DNA of 64,000 nt from Echinicola shivajiensis (lineage in GTDB: Bacteria; Bacteroidota; Bacteroidia; Cytophagales; Cyclobacteriaceae). The DNA lies in contig NZ_JAHHZM010000001.1 in NCBI RefSeq assembly GCF_018642165.1, forward strand, positions 434,001-498,000, written 5' to 3'. Below the pieces are notes generated by a model that made no database searches, had not been told where the DNA came from, and saw only the letters and a list, made by a program, of their open reading frames with translations. A program made the translations under genes and the position numbers. Numbering within the stretch: position 1 is the stretch's first letter; every line of letters starts with the position of its first letter. Of the stretch, positions 17,603 to 27,608 are shown piece by piece.

Positions 17603-19354
17603 TTATTCGCTAACCGCAGGTTCAAAATTTGAACTTTCTAAGGCTTTGCATAATTCCCTGTTCCTCTTATCCGCAATCAAATAAACTTTATTACTCCTCT
17701 TCCTCTCCTCAATTCTGTTTATTACGGATAGAATAAAACTCCCTATTTGATCTAGCTGGTCTTGATGACAATAAATGAGTTCTAAGAACACACTGTCTTT
17801 GTTATATGAAAATGCTCGGGTTAACTCATTGTTGTCCTTCAATTCCTGCACACAAACCAATAATTGGGACCTATTGGTATGCGTATAAAGATTACATTGT
17901 CCCCCCAAACAAAACATGGCTCTTTCCATCAGCTCCCACCTTGTAATCATTGATTTGCCAGAATCATATTTCAATAAATCATTCAAGGAATTTTTCCGAA
18001 AAGGTATTTCCCCTATTACATTTGAATCTCTATTCTCTATATAAAATTTGGCATTTTCTTTTTTTAGCGAGGCATTGAATTCGCCAAACACAAAAGCGGA
18101 AAGTCCCTTTTTCTTCAATAAATATTTCCGTTTTTCCCAATACATTTCAACCGACATGGGGCGTAATCCCATTTTTAATATGAGGTCATAAATATATTTC
18201 TTGGCTTTCTTCTTAAAGTAAAAAAAGGAATTTCGGGTAGCTACTAAACTAAAAACAGTGTCACTTTCCGTCATCCACATTTCTTTATAGGTATCCCACC
18301 CTGGTGTCAAATCAAAAGTATCCACTCTCTCTTCAACGAGTCTTTCTGCCAAAAGATAAAAATGCAGCATACCTGGAGATAGCTTTGAATGTATGGGAGA
18401 ATGGGTGTTTATGCCTTGTAAATGGACCCATTTTTTTCCATGAAGGGCAACCATTGAGGCCAAAACTTCCCTATGAACCATAATTACCGTCACGTGTAAC
18501 AACCCTTCCTTAAACAACCTTAAATAAAAATTGATTTTTTGTGGACTTTCCCTAAACTGGCTTTTATTGAACATGGCAGCTTGCCTAAAGTCAAATTGAT
18601 CAATGATCTGAGGCAGAATTTCTTCAAACTGACTTTGTTCTGTTATTTTCCTAAAGCTATACCCCTTTAACTTGCCCAGCTTTTTAAACTTAGTTTTATA
18701 TTGTCCCTTAGGACTTATAATATTGGAAATTTCACTCGATTGAGTTTTCATCAAGGGTCTCCTAAATGGCTGAATTACACAACGTTTCTTCCAATTTTTT
18801 GAATTTTCAAAACTAGAAACCAAAGTCCCTTTTGGGATATACCTAAAAATAATATCAGCTTTGGGGAATTTTCCCCAAATCAGTCCCAATGCCTGATCGA
18901 TAAATGCATGCTCGTTCTCTTCACTGGCCAACCACACCTGGTACTCAGCATCATAGAGTCCAGCACCCATTATTTTCACAGATTTGGGATAATTAATAGC
19001 TGCTTTTGATAAGGTCATGGTCAACAAACCATCAAGCTTTCCTTCTGGATCATAGGAAAACACTAGCAATGGGGCATATTCACTATTGAACGTCAAATAC
19101 CAAGAATGCACATATTTTCTACTCTGAAATACGGTAGCCCAAGGACATTCATCATATAAACTATCCCATGATTCAAGAAACTCACGATCACGCATCCATT
19201 CAAAAGCTTCTACTCCTAAAAGCATCTGCATTTGGTCTCTTTGGGGATTTATAGTCATTATTTTTGAACTGTATTTTTTGTCCTTGTTCTTTATAAATTC
19301 CTCATTGGAATTACTTATAAAGCTTGCTATCCCATTTTTTAACACCATGAGCAA
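17603..19354 (-). CDS. BioF2/FemAB-like GNAT acyltransferase, large, with C-terminal extension
   Basis: 583 residues. The first 380 residues match the BioF2-like acetyltransferase (Acetyltransf_6) pattern: ESWDSLYDECPWATVFQS at the start, and a C-terminal acyl-CoA region ASMVALHGKKWVHLQGINTH, SKLSPGMLHFYLLAERLVEE, FDLTPGWDTYKEMW. Relatives sit in exopolysaccharide and cell-wall loci and acylate sugars or peptides. The last 180 residues form a second part ending KVYLIADKRNRELCKALESSNFEPA, similar to the end of a GNAT domain, so this may be a fusion. Start: the first ATG fits the promoter upstream; an internal start at 19258 is also possible. Substrate unknown. Confidence 0.75.
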   Translation of the reverse strand: MLMVLKNGIASFISNSNEEFIKNKDKKYSSKIMTINPQRDQMQMLLGVEAFEWMRDREFLESWDSLYDECPWATVFQSRKYVHSWYLTFNSEYAPLLVFSYDPEGKLDGLLTMTLSKAAINYPKSVKIMGAGLYDAEYQVWLASEENEHAFIDQALGLIWGKFPKADIIFRYIPKGTLVSSFENSKNWKKRCVIQPFRRPLMKTQSSEISNIISPKGQYKTKFKKLGKLKGYSFRKITEQSQFEEILPQIIDQFDFRQAAMFNKSQFRESPQKINFYLRLFKEGLLHVTVIMVHREVLASMVALHGKKWVHLQGINTHSPIHSKLSPGMLHFYLLAERLVEERVDTFDLTPGWDTYKEMWMTESDTVFSLVATRNSFFYFKKKAKKYIYDLILKMGLRPMSVEMYWEKRKYLLKKKGLSAFVFGEFNASLKKENAKFYIENRDSNVIGEIPFRKNSLNDLLKYDSGKSMITRWELMERAMFCLGGQCNLYTHTNRSQLLVCVQELKDNNELTRAFSYNKDSVFLELIYCHQDQLDQIGSFILSVINRIEERKRSNKVYLIADKRNRELCKALESSNFEPAVSE

Positions 19355-19869
19355 TTCGTAATAAAGTATTGTTATTAAAATTAACCACCTTTACCTATTT
19401 TAAACAGACAAATTTAGCCCTCCATAATTTCTACAATGACCTTAAAGCGATTCACCTGTCTTAATAACTAAAATTTCATTAAATGCATCTTCCACCCTCG
19501 ATAAAACTTACCAAGTACCTTTCCAAAATAATTTCACGCACCCATACATGCTCAATTCTCTTCTTTGGTAGCAATAATCTCTGTAATTAAAAACTTGCGC
19601 CTCCTATCTCCATTTTCATCTAAAAGCATCATTTATTTCATAAACATCTAAAAAAATCAGGATTACTAATTACGTTATTAAAAACATCAAAAAAAACTAT
19701 TAAATACTTTTTTTTGTATCTAAAATATACTTTAAAGCTTCTTGAAAGGTGAGTTAATAATTAGGAAACTTTCCAATCAATTCCTCTTAAAATCCATTTC
19801 AATATCATAATATCTGCTTCACAATCAATTAATTATTGGTTTTTATATTGATTAAAAATAGGAAAAGCT
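19355..19869. other. AT-rich divergent intergenic region
   Basis: 515 bases between divergent starts. Apart from a promoter for the minus-strand gene at 19409-19436 and a Shine-Dalgarno-like AGGA just before the TTG start at 19870, I see no gene or repeat. Several poly-A and poly-T tracts occur at 19640-19720. Confidence 0.6.
19409..19436 (-). promoter_or_regulatory. Bacteroidota-type promoter of the BioF2-like gene
   Basis: On the minus strand TTG (19436-19434), a 17-base spacer, then TAAATTTG (19416-19409). The predicted transcript starts about 48 bases before the ATG at 19354, which supports that start. Confidence 0.5.
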
Positions 19870-20730
19870 TTGAAAACACATTTTAAGACCATCGTCGTTT
19901 CTGATCTACATTTGGGTACAAAAGGGTCCAAAGCAAAAGAGGTCGTCCGATTTTTAAAAAACTATCATTGCGAAAATCTTATCCTTAATGGGGACATAAT
20001 AGATGGATGGCAGCTGAAAAAGTCGGGGTCGTGGAAAAGGAAACATACTCGATTCTTCAACAGGATCCTCAAAATGATTGACACTGACGATACAAAGGTA
20101 TACTACCTTAGAGGAAATCATGATGATTTTTTAGATCAAATACTTCCTCTAGAAATAGGCAACCTTTCTATCCAAAAGGATTTGATTTATGAGTCCCACG
20201 GAAAAAAGTACCTTGTTCTTCATGGGGATATTTTTGATAGCATCACCACTAATCTCAGATGGATTGCCTATCTAGGAGATATAGGTTATACTTTCTTATT
20301 ATGGTTAAATCGTTTTGTGAACCATTATAGGAGGAAAAGAGGACTAAGCTATTTTTCACTCTCTCAATACGTCAAAAATAAAGTAAAATCAGCTGTATCC
20401 TATATAGACAAATACGAGGAAGAGCTCGCAAAAATGGCCAAATCTAAAGGATGCGATGGTATTATCTGCGGACATATTCATAAAGCAGAATCCAGGATGA
20501 TCAATGGAATAGCTTATCACAATTCAGGCGACTGGGTAGAAACAATGAGTGCCCTGGCCGAGGATTTTGATGGCAACTGGCAACTGATATATTACAATGA
20601 ATTGGATTTTGCACGGTCAGGAACGGATGAGAAGGTTATTCCATTAAATACTCCTAATAAATTTCCCGAAGTATCCTTTTTTGGATCAACTGAAAACATC
20701 ATTATCCCTCCTTCTTCGTTCGAATCATGA
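19870..20730 (+). CDS. LpxH-like metallophosphoesterase (COG2908), TTG start
   Basis: 286 residues. Calcineurin-like fold with VVSDLHLGT, NGDIIDGWQ, RGNHDD, LHGDIFD and CGHIHKAE; all metal ligands present. The start must be TTG at 19870: an in-frame TGA lies eight codons upstream, no ATG occurs before the DLH metal motif, and AGGA stands seven bases upstream. A central insert (NRFVNHYRRKRGLSYFSLSQ) with basic and aromatic residues may touch a membrane. Coupled by ATGA overlap to a glycosyltransferase, unlike the LpxH at 11832, so a role in a different glycolipid or polysaccharide is possible. Often annotated as UDP-2,3-diacylglucosamine diphosphatase; exact substrate uncertain. Confidence 0.8.
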   Translation: MKTHFKTIVVSDLHLGTKGSKAKEVVRFLKNYHCENLILNGDIIDGWQLKKSGSWKRKHTRFFNRILKMIDTDDTKVYYLRGNHDDFLDQILPLEIGNLSIQKDLIYESHGKKYLVLHGDIFDSITTNLRWIAYLGDIGYTFLLWLNRFVNHYRRKRGLSYFSLSQYVKNKVKSAVSYIDKYEEELAKMAKSKGCDGIICGHIHKAESRMINGIAYHNSGDWVETMSALAEDFDGNWQLIYYNELDFARSGTDEKVIPLNTPNKFPEVSFFGSTENIIIPPSSFES

Positions 20731-21824
20731 AATTTGTTTTTATTGTTCAGGGTGAAGGCAGGGGCCATATGACCCAAGCCATTGCCTTAGCTGCCATTTT
20801 GGAGGAACAAGGACATGAAATCAGTCATATCCTTATTGGAAAAAGTAAAAGAAGGCAGTTACCGGAATTTGTCCGTAAAAACCTCAAAGCACCTATAATT
20901 CAATTTGAAAGTCCCAACTTCCATACTGACAAAAAGGGAAAATCGATCAACCTTTTCAAGACCATTACCAGAAACACATTAAAGTTTCAACAATTCATTC
21001 ATAGTTTAAAGATAATTGACCGAGTAGTAAAAGAAGACCAGCCAGATATTATCATCAACTTTTACGATATACTTGCGGGCTTATATAATTTTTCTTTTAG
21101 ACCTAAAGTTGCATTTTGGGCCATAGGGCACCAATATCTGATTTATCATTCCTCATTCCCATTTGCACCCAATAATTTCATTCAAAAAAAGCTATTTCAA
21201 TTTAACACTTGGGCAACTGCACTTGGAGCAGACAAACTGCTCGCCCTCTCCTTTAGAAATCACCCAGTAAACCACCATAAAAAATTAGTAATCATCCCGC
21301 CTGTATTAAGATCGGAACTTCACAAACTAAGCACAAAAGAAGGAGATTATATCTTAAGCTATATCGTCAATTCAGGCTATGCAGAGGATATTATTTCATT
21401 TGGAACAGAAAATCCACAAATTAAGATAGAAGCATTTTGGGATCAGAAAGAAAATGAAAAAATCTACAAACCACAGCCCAACATCACCTTTCACCAAATT
21501 GATGATCAGAAGTTCCTTGAAAAAATGGCCAACTGCAAAGGTCTGGTTTGTACCGCGGGCTTTGAATCAGTCTGTGAAGCCATGTATTTAGGAAAAAGAG
21601 TAATGATGGTTCCTGTAAACGGTCAATACGAGCAAGCTTGCAATGCTATCGATGCACAAAATGCCCAAGCTGGCATTGCCCATAATACTTTTGATTTCAA
21701 ATTATTTTCAGATTATCTAAACAAGCCTGTCAAAAAGAACGAATCATTCAGAAAATGGCAGCAGCAACTGCCCCAAATGATTGAAAATATTATTGCGGAA
21801 TCCAGTTTATCTGTCTATAAATAA
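20727..21824 (+). CDS. MurG-like glycosyltransferase, GT-B fold
   Basis: 365 residues. Begins MKFVFIVQGEGRGHMTQAIAL, the glycine-rich nucleotide-sugar loop of MurG/GT28-like enzymes, and has a C-terminal sugar-nucleotide site LVCTAGFESVCEAMYLGKRVMMVP followed by QYEQACNA, where Glu and Gln contact the donor. No membrane helix. It overlaps the preceding phosphoesterase by four bases, and this pair is often seen together in Bacteroidota, which suggests one pathway of lipid- or undecaprenyl-linked sugar metabolism. Donor and acceptor are unknown. Confidence 0.8.
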   Translation: MKFVFIVQGEGRGHMTQAIALAAILEEQGHEISHILIGKSKRRQLPEFVRKNLKAPIIQFESPNFHTDKKGKSINLFKTITRNTLKFQQFIHSLKIIDRVVKEDQPDIIINFYDILAGLYNFSFRPKVAFWAIGHQYLIYHSSFPFAPNNFIQKKLFQFNTWATALGADKLLALSFRNHPVNHHKKLVIIPPVLRSELHKLSTKEGDYILSYIVNSGYAEDIISFGTENPQIKIEAFWDQKENEKIYKPQPNITFHQIDDQKFLEKMANCKGLVCTAGFESVCEAMYLGKRVMMVPVNGQYEQACNAIDAQNAQAGIAHNTFDFKLFSDYLNKPVKKNESFRKWQQQLPQMIENIIAESSLSVYK

Positions 21825-22049
21825 CAGATCAAATCAAGCCTTTCCCCTAAAATTCATTGAATCCAAGACATTTCCCCCCCTTAGTTTAAAGTATTTTACA
21901 AAAAACCGAATTGAAAAAAGTGCGTTTCCAAAGAGTTCAATCGTTTTCGATAAAAAAAATGAGCTTTTTTTTATAAATGGGCCTCTCAAAGGAAATTAGT
22001 TTTCTAAAAATACTTGTAAATTCAAGATTTAAGACCTGAAATTATTTCC

Positions 22050-24722
22050 ATGAATATAGAGAGACTAAGACTTAAAGAAGATCAGGACAGGGTCAAACAT
22101 TGGAAAAAATGGGGGCCATATTTAACTGAGCGACAGTGGGGTACTGTGAGAGAGGATTACAGCGCAGATGGTTCTGCTTGGGAGAATGTCACTCATGAGG
22201 ATGCAAGAAGCAAAGCCTATCGATGGGGGGAAGAAGGGATCGGTGGCTTTAGTGACCATAAACAAAAACTTTGCTTGGCTTGGGGCTTTTGGAACGGCAA
22301 AGACCCTATGATCAAAGAACGCTTATTTGGCCTTACGGGGAATCAGGGAAATCATGGAGAAGACGTGAAAGAGTTATACTATTATCTCGATAGCACTCCT
22401 TCTCATAGTTATATGAAAATGCTCTATAAATACCCCCAAAATGAATTCCCATATAGAGATTTAGAAGAAGAAAATTACAGAAGAGGAAAACTGGATCCTG
22501 AATACGAAATCATAGATACGGGCATTTTTGATAAGGATGAGTACTTTGACATTTTCATTGAATATGCCAAAGAGGACTTTGAGGATATCGTTTCTAGAGC
22601 TACTATTCATAACAGGAGCAATAAGGATGCGACCATTTGGGTGATGCCCACTATTTGGTTTAGAAAAACCTGGTTTACGGGACATGAACCTTTTCTGCCC
22701 AAACTCTCCAAGAAATCGGACAATCAAATACTGGCCTTTTCACCAAAGTCAGGAAATTACCACTTCCACTTTGACGGAAATCCAGAGTTATTATTCTGCG
22801 ATAACGAAACCAATAGGGAGAAGTTATATGATATTGGAAACCAAAAGAAATTCTTAAAAGATGCCATCAATGACTATGTCATAGAGGGCAAAACAAAGCA
22901 CCTTAATCCGGACAATTTCGGAACCAAAGCTGCAGGCCTATATAAAATCGTCATTCCAGCTGGCCAATCGGAAGAGGTAACCTTTAGGATGAAACGTAAG
23001 GCAAGCCCTGTAAACATGGAAGATTGTGATGAGATTATCCAAAATCGAATCCATGATGCTGATGAATTTTATCTTAGCCTTCAAGGTCATGTTACCGATG
23101 AAGAACTAAGGAATATTCAAAGACAGGCTTATGCGGGAATGATGTGGGGAAAACAGTTTTACTACTATAATGTAGAACGTTGGCTTGAAGGTGACCCTGG
23201 ACGCTATGTACCACCCGTGGAAAGGAAAAAAGGCAGAAATCATAATTGGCGTCATCTGCAGAATTATGATATAATATCCATGCCTGACAAATGGGAATAC
23301 CCTTGGTATGCGGCCTGGGATCTGGCCTTCCACTGCATCCCTATTGCCAGAATGGATCCCCAATTCGCAAAAGACCAGTTATTGGTACTCCTAAGTGAAT
23401 GGTATATGCATCCCAATGGCCAGATACCTGCCTATGAATGGAATTTTAATGATGTCAACCCCCCTATTCACGCTTATGCTATCCAAAGGGTCTTCCAGAT
23501 AGATAAAAAAATGAATGGAGGAGTTGGAGATTATGAATTCCTTGAAAGGGCACTGCATAAACTCATGCTCAACTTCACCTGGTGGGTAAACCAAAAGGAT
23601 AGCGACGGACAGAATATCTTTGAGGGTGGTTTTTTAGGACTGGACAATGTCAGCCTTTTTGACCGCTCACATGTAGACCAATTCGGAGCCAAACTAGAAC
23701 AAGCGGATGCCACCTCTTGGATGGCCATGTTTTGTCTAAATATGTTAAGGATTTCCCTGGACCTTTGCGAAAAGAACAAAGTATATCAATACACTGCCAC
23801 CAAGTTCTTGGAGCATTTTCTTTATATCGCAGGCGCCATGAACAATATCTCTGGACAGAACATTAGTCTTTGGGATGATGAGGATAATTTCTTTTACGAT
23901 GTTCTCCATATTGATGATAAGGCGCCTAAAAGGATGAAAGTAAGGTCCATTGTCGGCCTTATACCTTTATTTGCTGTGGAACCTATAAAGGAAGAAATGT
24001 ATGAAAACCTAACCGAATTCAAACACCGTTTGGACTTCTTCCTAAAGGAAAAGCCAAAACTGGCTTCCCTGGTATCCAACTGGATAGAACCAGGCAAGGA
24101 CAAACGACACTTGTTCTCCCTTTTGCGTGGTCACCGGATGAAAAGCTTATTGAACAAGCTTTTGGATCCTGAGGAGTTTCTTTCTGACTATGGAATTAGA
24201 TCGGTATCTAAATACCATAAAGACCACCCTTACTCCATGAAACTCAATGGTGAGAAACACACGGTCAAGTACACTCCTGGAGAATCAGATACAAGAATGT
24301 TTGGAGGCAATTCGAACTGGCGAGGTCCCATTTGGTTTCCAATCAACTGGTTGATCATGGAATCCTTGAAGAAATTCAATTACTATTATGGCGGAGACTT
24401 CCCTATCGAATACCCAACCGGTTCGGGAAAATTCATCACCTTGGACATCATAGCCAAAGAACTGTCTCTAAGAAATATAGATATATTCAGAAGAAACCAA
24501 GAAGGTAAAAGGCCTGTTTTCGGGGACAATGAAAAAATGCAAAATGACCCGCATTTCAGGGACTATATCCTCTTTTTTGAGTATTTCCATGGTGACAATG
24601 GCAAGGGACTTGGGGCTTCCCACCAAACTGGGTGGACGGGACTGATCGCCGAAATGATTCATAAATATTATCCCAGAGAAGAAAAAGTAGAAGATGAAGT
24701 TGTTACCTTATTTAGAAGCTAA
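22050..24722 (+). CDS. GH63/MGH1-like glucosidase
   Basis: 890 residues. The N-terminal motif [21 protein letters not shown] followed by [19 protein letters not shown] is diagnostic of a bacterial family of (alpha/alpha)6-barrel hydrolases related to GH63 and mannosylglycerate hydrolase. Further blocks: [52 protein letters not shown] and [17 protein letters not shown]. No signal peptide, so it acts in the cytoplasm, perhaps on glucosylglycerate, mannosylglycerate or small glucosides. The substrate is not deducible. Its 3' end overlaps rnhB by 29 bases in another frame. Confidence 0.88.
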   Translation: MNIERLRLKEDQDRVKHWKKWGPYLTERQWGTVREDYSADGSAWENVTHEDARSKAYRWGEEGIGGFSDHKQKLCLAWGFWNGKDPMIKERLFGLTGNQGNHGEDVKELYYYLDSTPSHSYMKMLYKYPQNEFPYRDLEEENYRRGKLDPEYEIIDTGIFDKDEYFDIFIEYAKEDFEDIVSRATIHNRSNKDATIWVMPTIWFRKTWFTGHEPFLPKLSKKSDNQILAFSPKSGNYHFHFDGNPELLFCDNETNREKLYDIGNQKKFLKDAINDYVIEGKTKHLNPDNFGTKAAGLYKIVIPAGQSEEVTFRMKRKASPVNMEDCDEIIQNRIHDADEFYLSLQGHVTDEELRNIQRQAYAGMMWGKQFYYYNVERWLEGDPGRYVPPVERKKGRNHNWRHLQNYDIISMPDKWEYPWYAAWDLAFHCIPIARMDPQFAKDQLLVLLSEWYMHPNGQIPAYEWNFNDVNPPIHAYAIQRVFQIDKKMNGGVGDYEFLERALHKLMLNFTWWVNQKDSDGQNIFEGGFLGLDNVSLFDRSHVDQFGAKLEQADATSWMAMFCLNMLRISLDLCEKNKVYQYTATKFLEHFLYIAGAMNNISGQNISLWDDEDNFFYDVLHIDDKAPKRMKVRSIVGLIPLFAVEPIKEEMYENLTEFKHRLDFFLKEKPKLASLVSNWIEPGKDKRHLFSLLRGHRMKSLLNKLLDPEEFLSDYGIRSVSKYHKDHPYSMKLNGEKHTVKYTPGESDTRMFGGNSNWRGPIWFPINWLIMESLKKFNYYYGGDFPIEYPTGSGKFITLDIIAKELSLRNIDIFRRNQEGKRPVFGDNEKMQNDPHFRDYILFFEYFHGDNGKGLGASHQTGWTGLIAEMIHKYYPREEKVEDEVVTLFRS

Positions 24723-25296
24723 CAGGTTAGAAGCCGGATGTGATGAAGTGGGCAGAGGTTGCCTTTGTGGACCAGTGGTCGCTGCAGCTGTGATCCTTCC
24801 CAATGACTTTGCCAATGAACTGATCAACGACTCCAAAAAGCTCAGTAAAGGCAACCGGGAAGGGTTGATACAGGAAATCAAAGACAAGTCCATCGCTTGG
24901 GCAGTGGCGGAATCTTCCGTGGAAGAAATTGATCAAATCAATATACTTAATGCATCCTTCCTGGCCATGAGCAGGGCTATAGAGGATTTAAACACAGCTC
25001 CTGAGCACCTGTTGATAGATGGAAACCGATTCAAAAGTAAACTTGACATCCCTTATGACTGTATTATAAAGGGTGATGGAAAATATGCAAGTATTGCAGC
25101 TGCATCCATTTTGGCGAAAGTCCACAGGGATAACTTAATGGCTGAATACGCCAAGGAGTATCCTGGCTATGGATGGGAGAAAAATGCAGGTTACCCTACC
25201 AAGCAGCACCGACAAGGCATTTTAGAATTGGGTTCCACCCCAATCCACAGAAAATCCTTCAAATTATTACCCGATCAATTAGAAATCGGTTTTTAA
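24694..25296 (+). CDS. rnhB: Ribonuclease HII
   Basis: 200 residues. Cuts RNA in RNA-DNA hybrids and starts removal of single ribonucleotides from DNA. Catalytic acidic residues are visible in AGCDEVGRG (Asp-Glu near residue 19), LLIDGNRF and the KVHRD segment; ADGKYASIAAASILAK-type substrate motif is present as GDGKYASIAAASILAKVHRD. The start at 24694 gives the MKLLPYL lead typical of relatives and overlaps the glucosidase by 29 bases, so expression may depend on it. Confidence 0.95.
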   Translation: MKLLPYLEANRLEAGCDEVGRGCLCGPVVAAAVILPNDFANELINDSKKLSKGNREGLIQEIKDKSIAWAVAESSVEEIDQINILNASFLAMSRAIEDLNTAPEHLLIDGNRFKSKLDIPYDCIIKGDGKYASIAAASILAKVHRDNLMAEYAKEYPGYGWEKNAGYPTKQHRQGILELGSTPIHRKSFKLLPDQLEIGF

Positions 25297-25300
25297 ACAA

Positions 25301-25330
25301 AAAATCCCAAGGCGATTACCTTGGGATTTT
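25301..25330. terminator. Bidirectional terminator between rnhB and the GH92 gene
   Basis: AAAATCCCAAGG / CCTTGGGATTTT with a six-base loop and T runs on both sides, between convergent genes. Confidence 0.85.
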
Positions 25331-25347
25331 TTTTATTTTTTCGACCA

Positions 25348-27582
25348 TTACTTTTTCGGAGTATTCCCCATCTCAATGATGATTTCACCTCCTTTTACCA
25401 AATCCTCATGCATCAGGAATTGGGTGCTATATGGCTCTCCATCAAAAGTGATATTTTGGATATAAATATTTTCTGAAGAGTTGTTTTTAACTTTCAATTC
25501 CAAGGTGTTTCCATTATCCATATGAATTACAGCCTGATCCACTGTTGGGCTTCCCCAAACATAAGTCCCTCCAGCAGGGTTAACTGGATAGAAGCCAAGG
25601 GAGGAAAGCACCAACCAAGCAGACATCTGTCCTACATCTTCATTTCCACTCAATCCATCAGGATCATTAGCATACAGCTCCTTTAAAATATACCTTACTT
25701 TTTCAGCCGTCTTGTATTGCTGGTCCACGTAGCCATACATATAGGTAACATGGTGACTTGGCTCATTCCCCTGAGCATATTGGCCAATCAAACCGGTGAT
25801 ATCGCTGGAAGCTTCCTCTCCCATATCTCCTTCTACAATGAATAAGGAATCCAACTTGGAAACAAAAGCTTCTTTGCCCCCTACCAACTCAATCAAACCT
25901 TCTACATCCTGAGGCACCAAGAAAGTATATTGCCAGGAATTACCTTCTGTGAAATCCCCCTTCATATGTATGGAAGTAAATGGACTAAAAGGTTCTCTCC
26001 ATTCTGTATCGGAAACTTTGCCTCTCATAAAACCGACCTCTGGGTCGAAGTAATTTTTATAGTACTGCCCCCTTTTTGAGAAATATTCATAATCCTCTTC
26101 CTTACCCATGGCCTTAGCCATTTGGGCAATGCTCCAATCAGAAAGTGCATATTCCAATCCCTTGGAAACATTCTCCACTTCATCATCTGCTGGGATATAT
26201 CCTAACTCTTTCACTTTATCCAACCCGAATTCATCCCCCATTGCCGTAGTTTTCACAGCTTCAAATGCCAGTTCAGCATCCATGGGAATCCCTTTCAAAT
26301 AAGCATCAACGATGATGGGAACAGCGCTATAGCCGGGCATGGTATTGGTCTCATTGCCCATTAAATGCCATACCGGTAATTTCCCTTGTTGCTCATAGAT
26401 CTTTAACATGGACGCCACCATATCCACCATTCTGTCCTGTTGGGTAATGGTATACAGTGGACTACAGCCTCTGTAAATATCCCATAAAGAGAAGGTCGTC
26501 AAATTGGTAAATGTTTGATCATTCCTCACCTCACCATCGGCACCCCTATAATCTCCATTTACATCATTAAATACTGAAGGAGCAATCATAGTATGGTACA
26601 ATGCTGTATAAAACTTCACCAATTCATCTTTCTCCTTCATTTCCACTTGAATCTTGTTGAGCTCATGATTCCAAGCCTTATCTGCATCTGTAACCACCTT
26701 ATCAAAATCCCAATGAGGCAATTCTTCTTGCAGGTTCAAAAGGGCATTTTCTTCGCTTACCGGAGAGATAGCCACTTTCATTTCCACTACCTCATCCTGC
26801 TCAGTTTCAAAGCCCAACAAAGCCTTTACGGCCTTGGCTGTATGCTCCTTGCCAGCAAGAGGTTCATCCATATCAAAAAGCTCGATGGATTGAATAGGCT
26901 TGGACAAAACTGCTGTAAAAAACAATTTTTGATCAACTGCCCAACCCTTTGAGTGACGATAACCTGAAATAGTGGTATCATTCACCATTCGAATATGGGT
27001 ATCTGTTGGACTGTCCCAACCAATCCCCTGCTTCAAGTTGATGAGTATTTTGGACTCCTTACTTGCCGGAAAAGTATAGCGATGGAAGCCCACCCTTTCG
27101 GTAGCGGTCATTTCTGCAAAGACATCATATCTATCTACCTTTACCGCATAATACCCTGGTTTCACTTCCTCATTATCATGGGAGAAATAGGAAAAATATC
27201 CCGTCTCTGGCTGCTCTGGATCACCTTTATATACCTTGGTATTTCCTACTATCGGCATTACCAATACATCGCCTAGATCACCAATTCCGGTACCACTCAA
27301 ATGGGTATGGGCAAACCCTATAAGGGTTGAATCTGAAATATGGTAACCTGAGCACCAGTCCCAACCTTCGGTCAGATTCACCGGCCCCAACTGTACTCCT
27401 CCAAAAGGTACATTGGCTCCCACAAACACATGGCCATGCCCTCCAGAACCAATGTATTGATTGACATATTGTGTCAACTCAAACTCATGATCTCCAATGG
27501 CTTCTTCATATTGAACCTTTTGGCTACATGAAAAACCTACCAGTCCAGATAGCAACAGAATTGCAACTTGTTTAAAATTCAT
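25348..27582 (-). CDS. GH92 family glycosyl hydrolase (alpha-mannosidase), lipoprotein
   Basis: About 744 residues from MNFKQVAILLL, where an AAGGAAAAGA stretch precedes the ATG. The start LLLSGLVGFSCSQ is a lipoprotein signal with the lipobox Cys, so the enzyme is membrane-tethered in the periplasm or at the surface. GH92 marks: VNQYIGSGGHGHVFVGANVP, FAHTHLSGTGIGDLGDVLVM, EGNSWQYTFLVPQDVEGL with the acid Glu, and GNEDVGQMSAWLVLSSLGFY. The family releases mannose from alpha-1,2 to alpha-1,6 linkages with calcium. The gene upstream (GH20) ends 26 bases before this ATG, so they form one operon. Confidence 0.93.
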   Translation of the reverse strand: MNFKQVAILLLSGLVGFSCSQKVQYEEAIGDHEFELTQYVNQYIGSGGHGHVFVGANVPFGGVQLGPVNLTEGWDWCSGYHISDSTLIGFAHTHLSGTGIGDLGDVLVMPIVGNTKVYKGDPEQPETGYFSYFSHDNEEVKPGYYAVKVDRYDVFAEMTATERVGFHRYTFPASKESKILINLKQGIGWDSPTDTHIRMVNDTTISGYRHSKGWAVDQKLFFTAVLSKPIQSIELFDMDEPLAGKEHTAKAVKALLGFETEQDEVVEMKVAISPVSEENALLNLQEELPHWDFDKVVTDADKAWNHELNKIQVEMKEKDELVKFYTALYHTMIAPSVFNDVNGDYRGADGEVRNDQTFTNLTTFSLWDIYRGCSPLYTITQQDRMVDMVASMLKIYEQQGKLPVWHLMGNETNTMPGYSAVPIIVDAYLKGIPMDAELAFEAVKTTAMGDEFGLDKVKELGYIPADDEVENVSKGLEYALSDWSIAQMAKAMGKEEDYEYFSKRGQYYKNYFDPEVGFMRGKVSDTEWREPFSPFTSIHMKGDFTEGNSWQYTFLVPQDVEGLIELVGGKEAFVSKLDSLFIVEGDMGEEASSDITGLIGQYAQGNEPSHHVTYMYGYVDQQYKTAEKVRYILKELYANDPDGLSGNEDVGQMSAWLVLSSLGFYPVNPAGGTYVWGSPTVDQAVIHMDNGNTLELKVKNNSSENIYIQNITFDGEPYSTQFLMHEDLVKGGEIIIEMGNTPKK

Positions 27583-27608
27583 ATCTTTTCCTTTTCTATT
27601 TTTAAGGA

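Noticed and set aside
18491-18496. CACGTG cores (also at 34571 and 48427) as possible parS sites
   Set aside because: The flanks do not match TGTTTCACGTGAAACA in any of the three; they lie in a coding gene, in the tRNA and in yidC.
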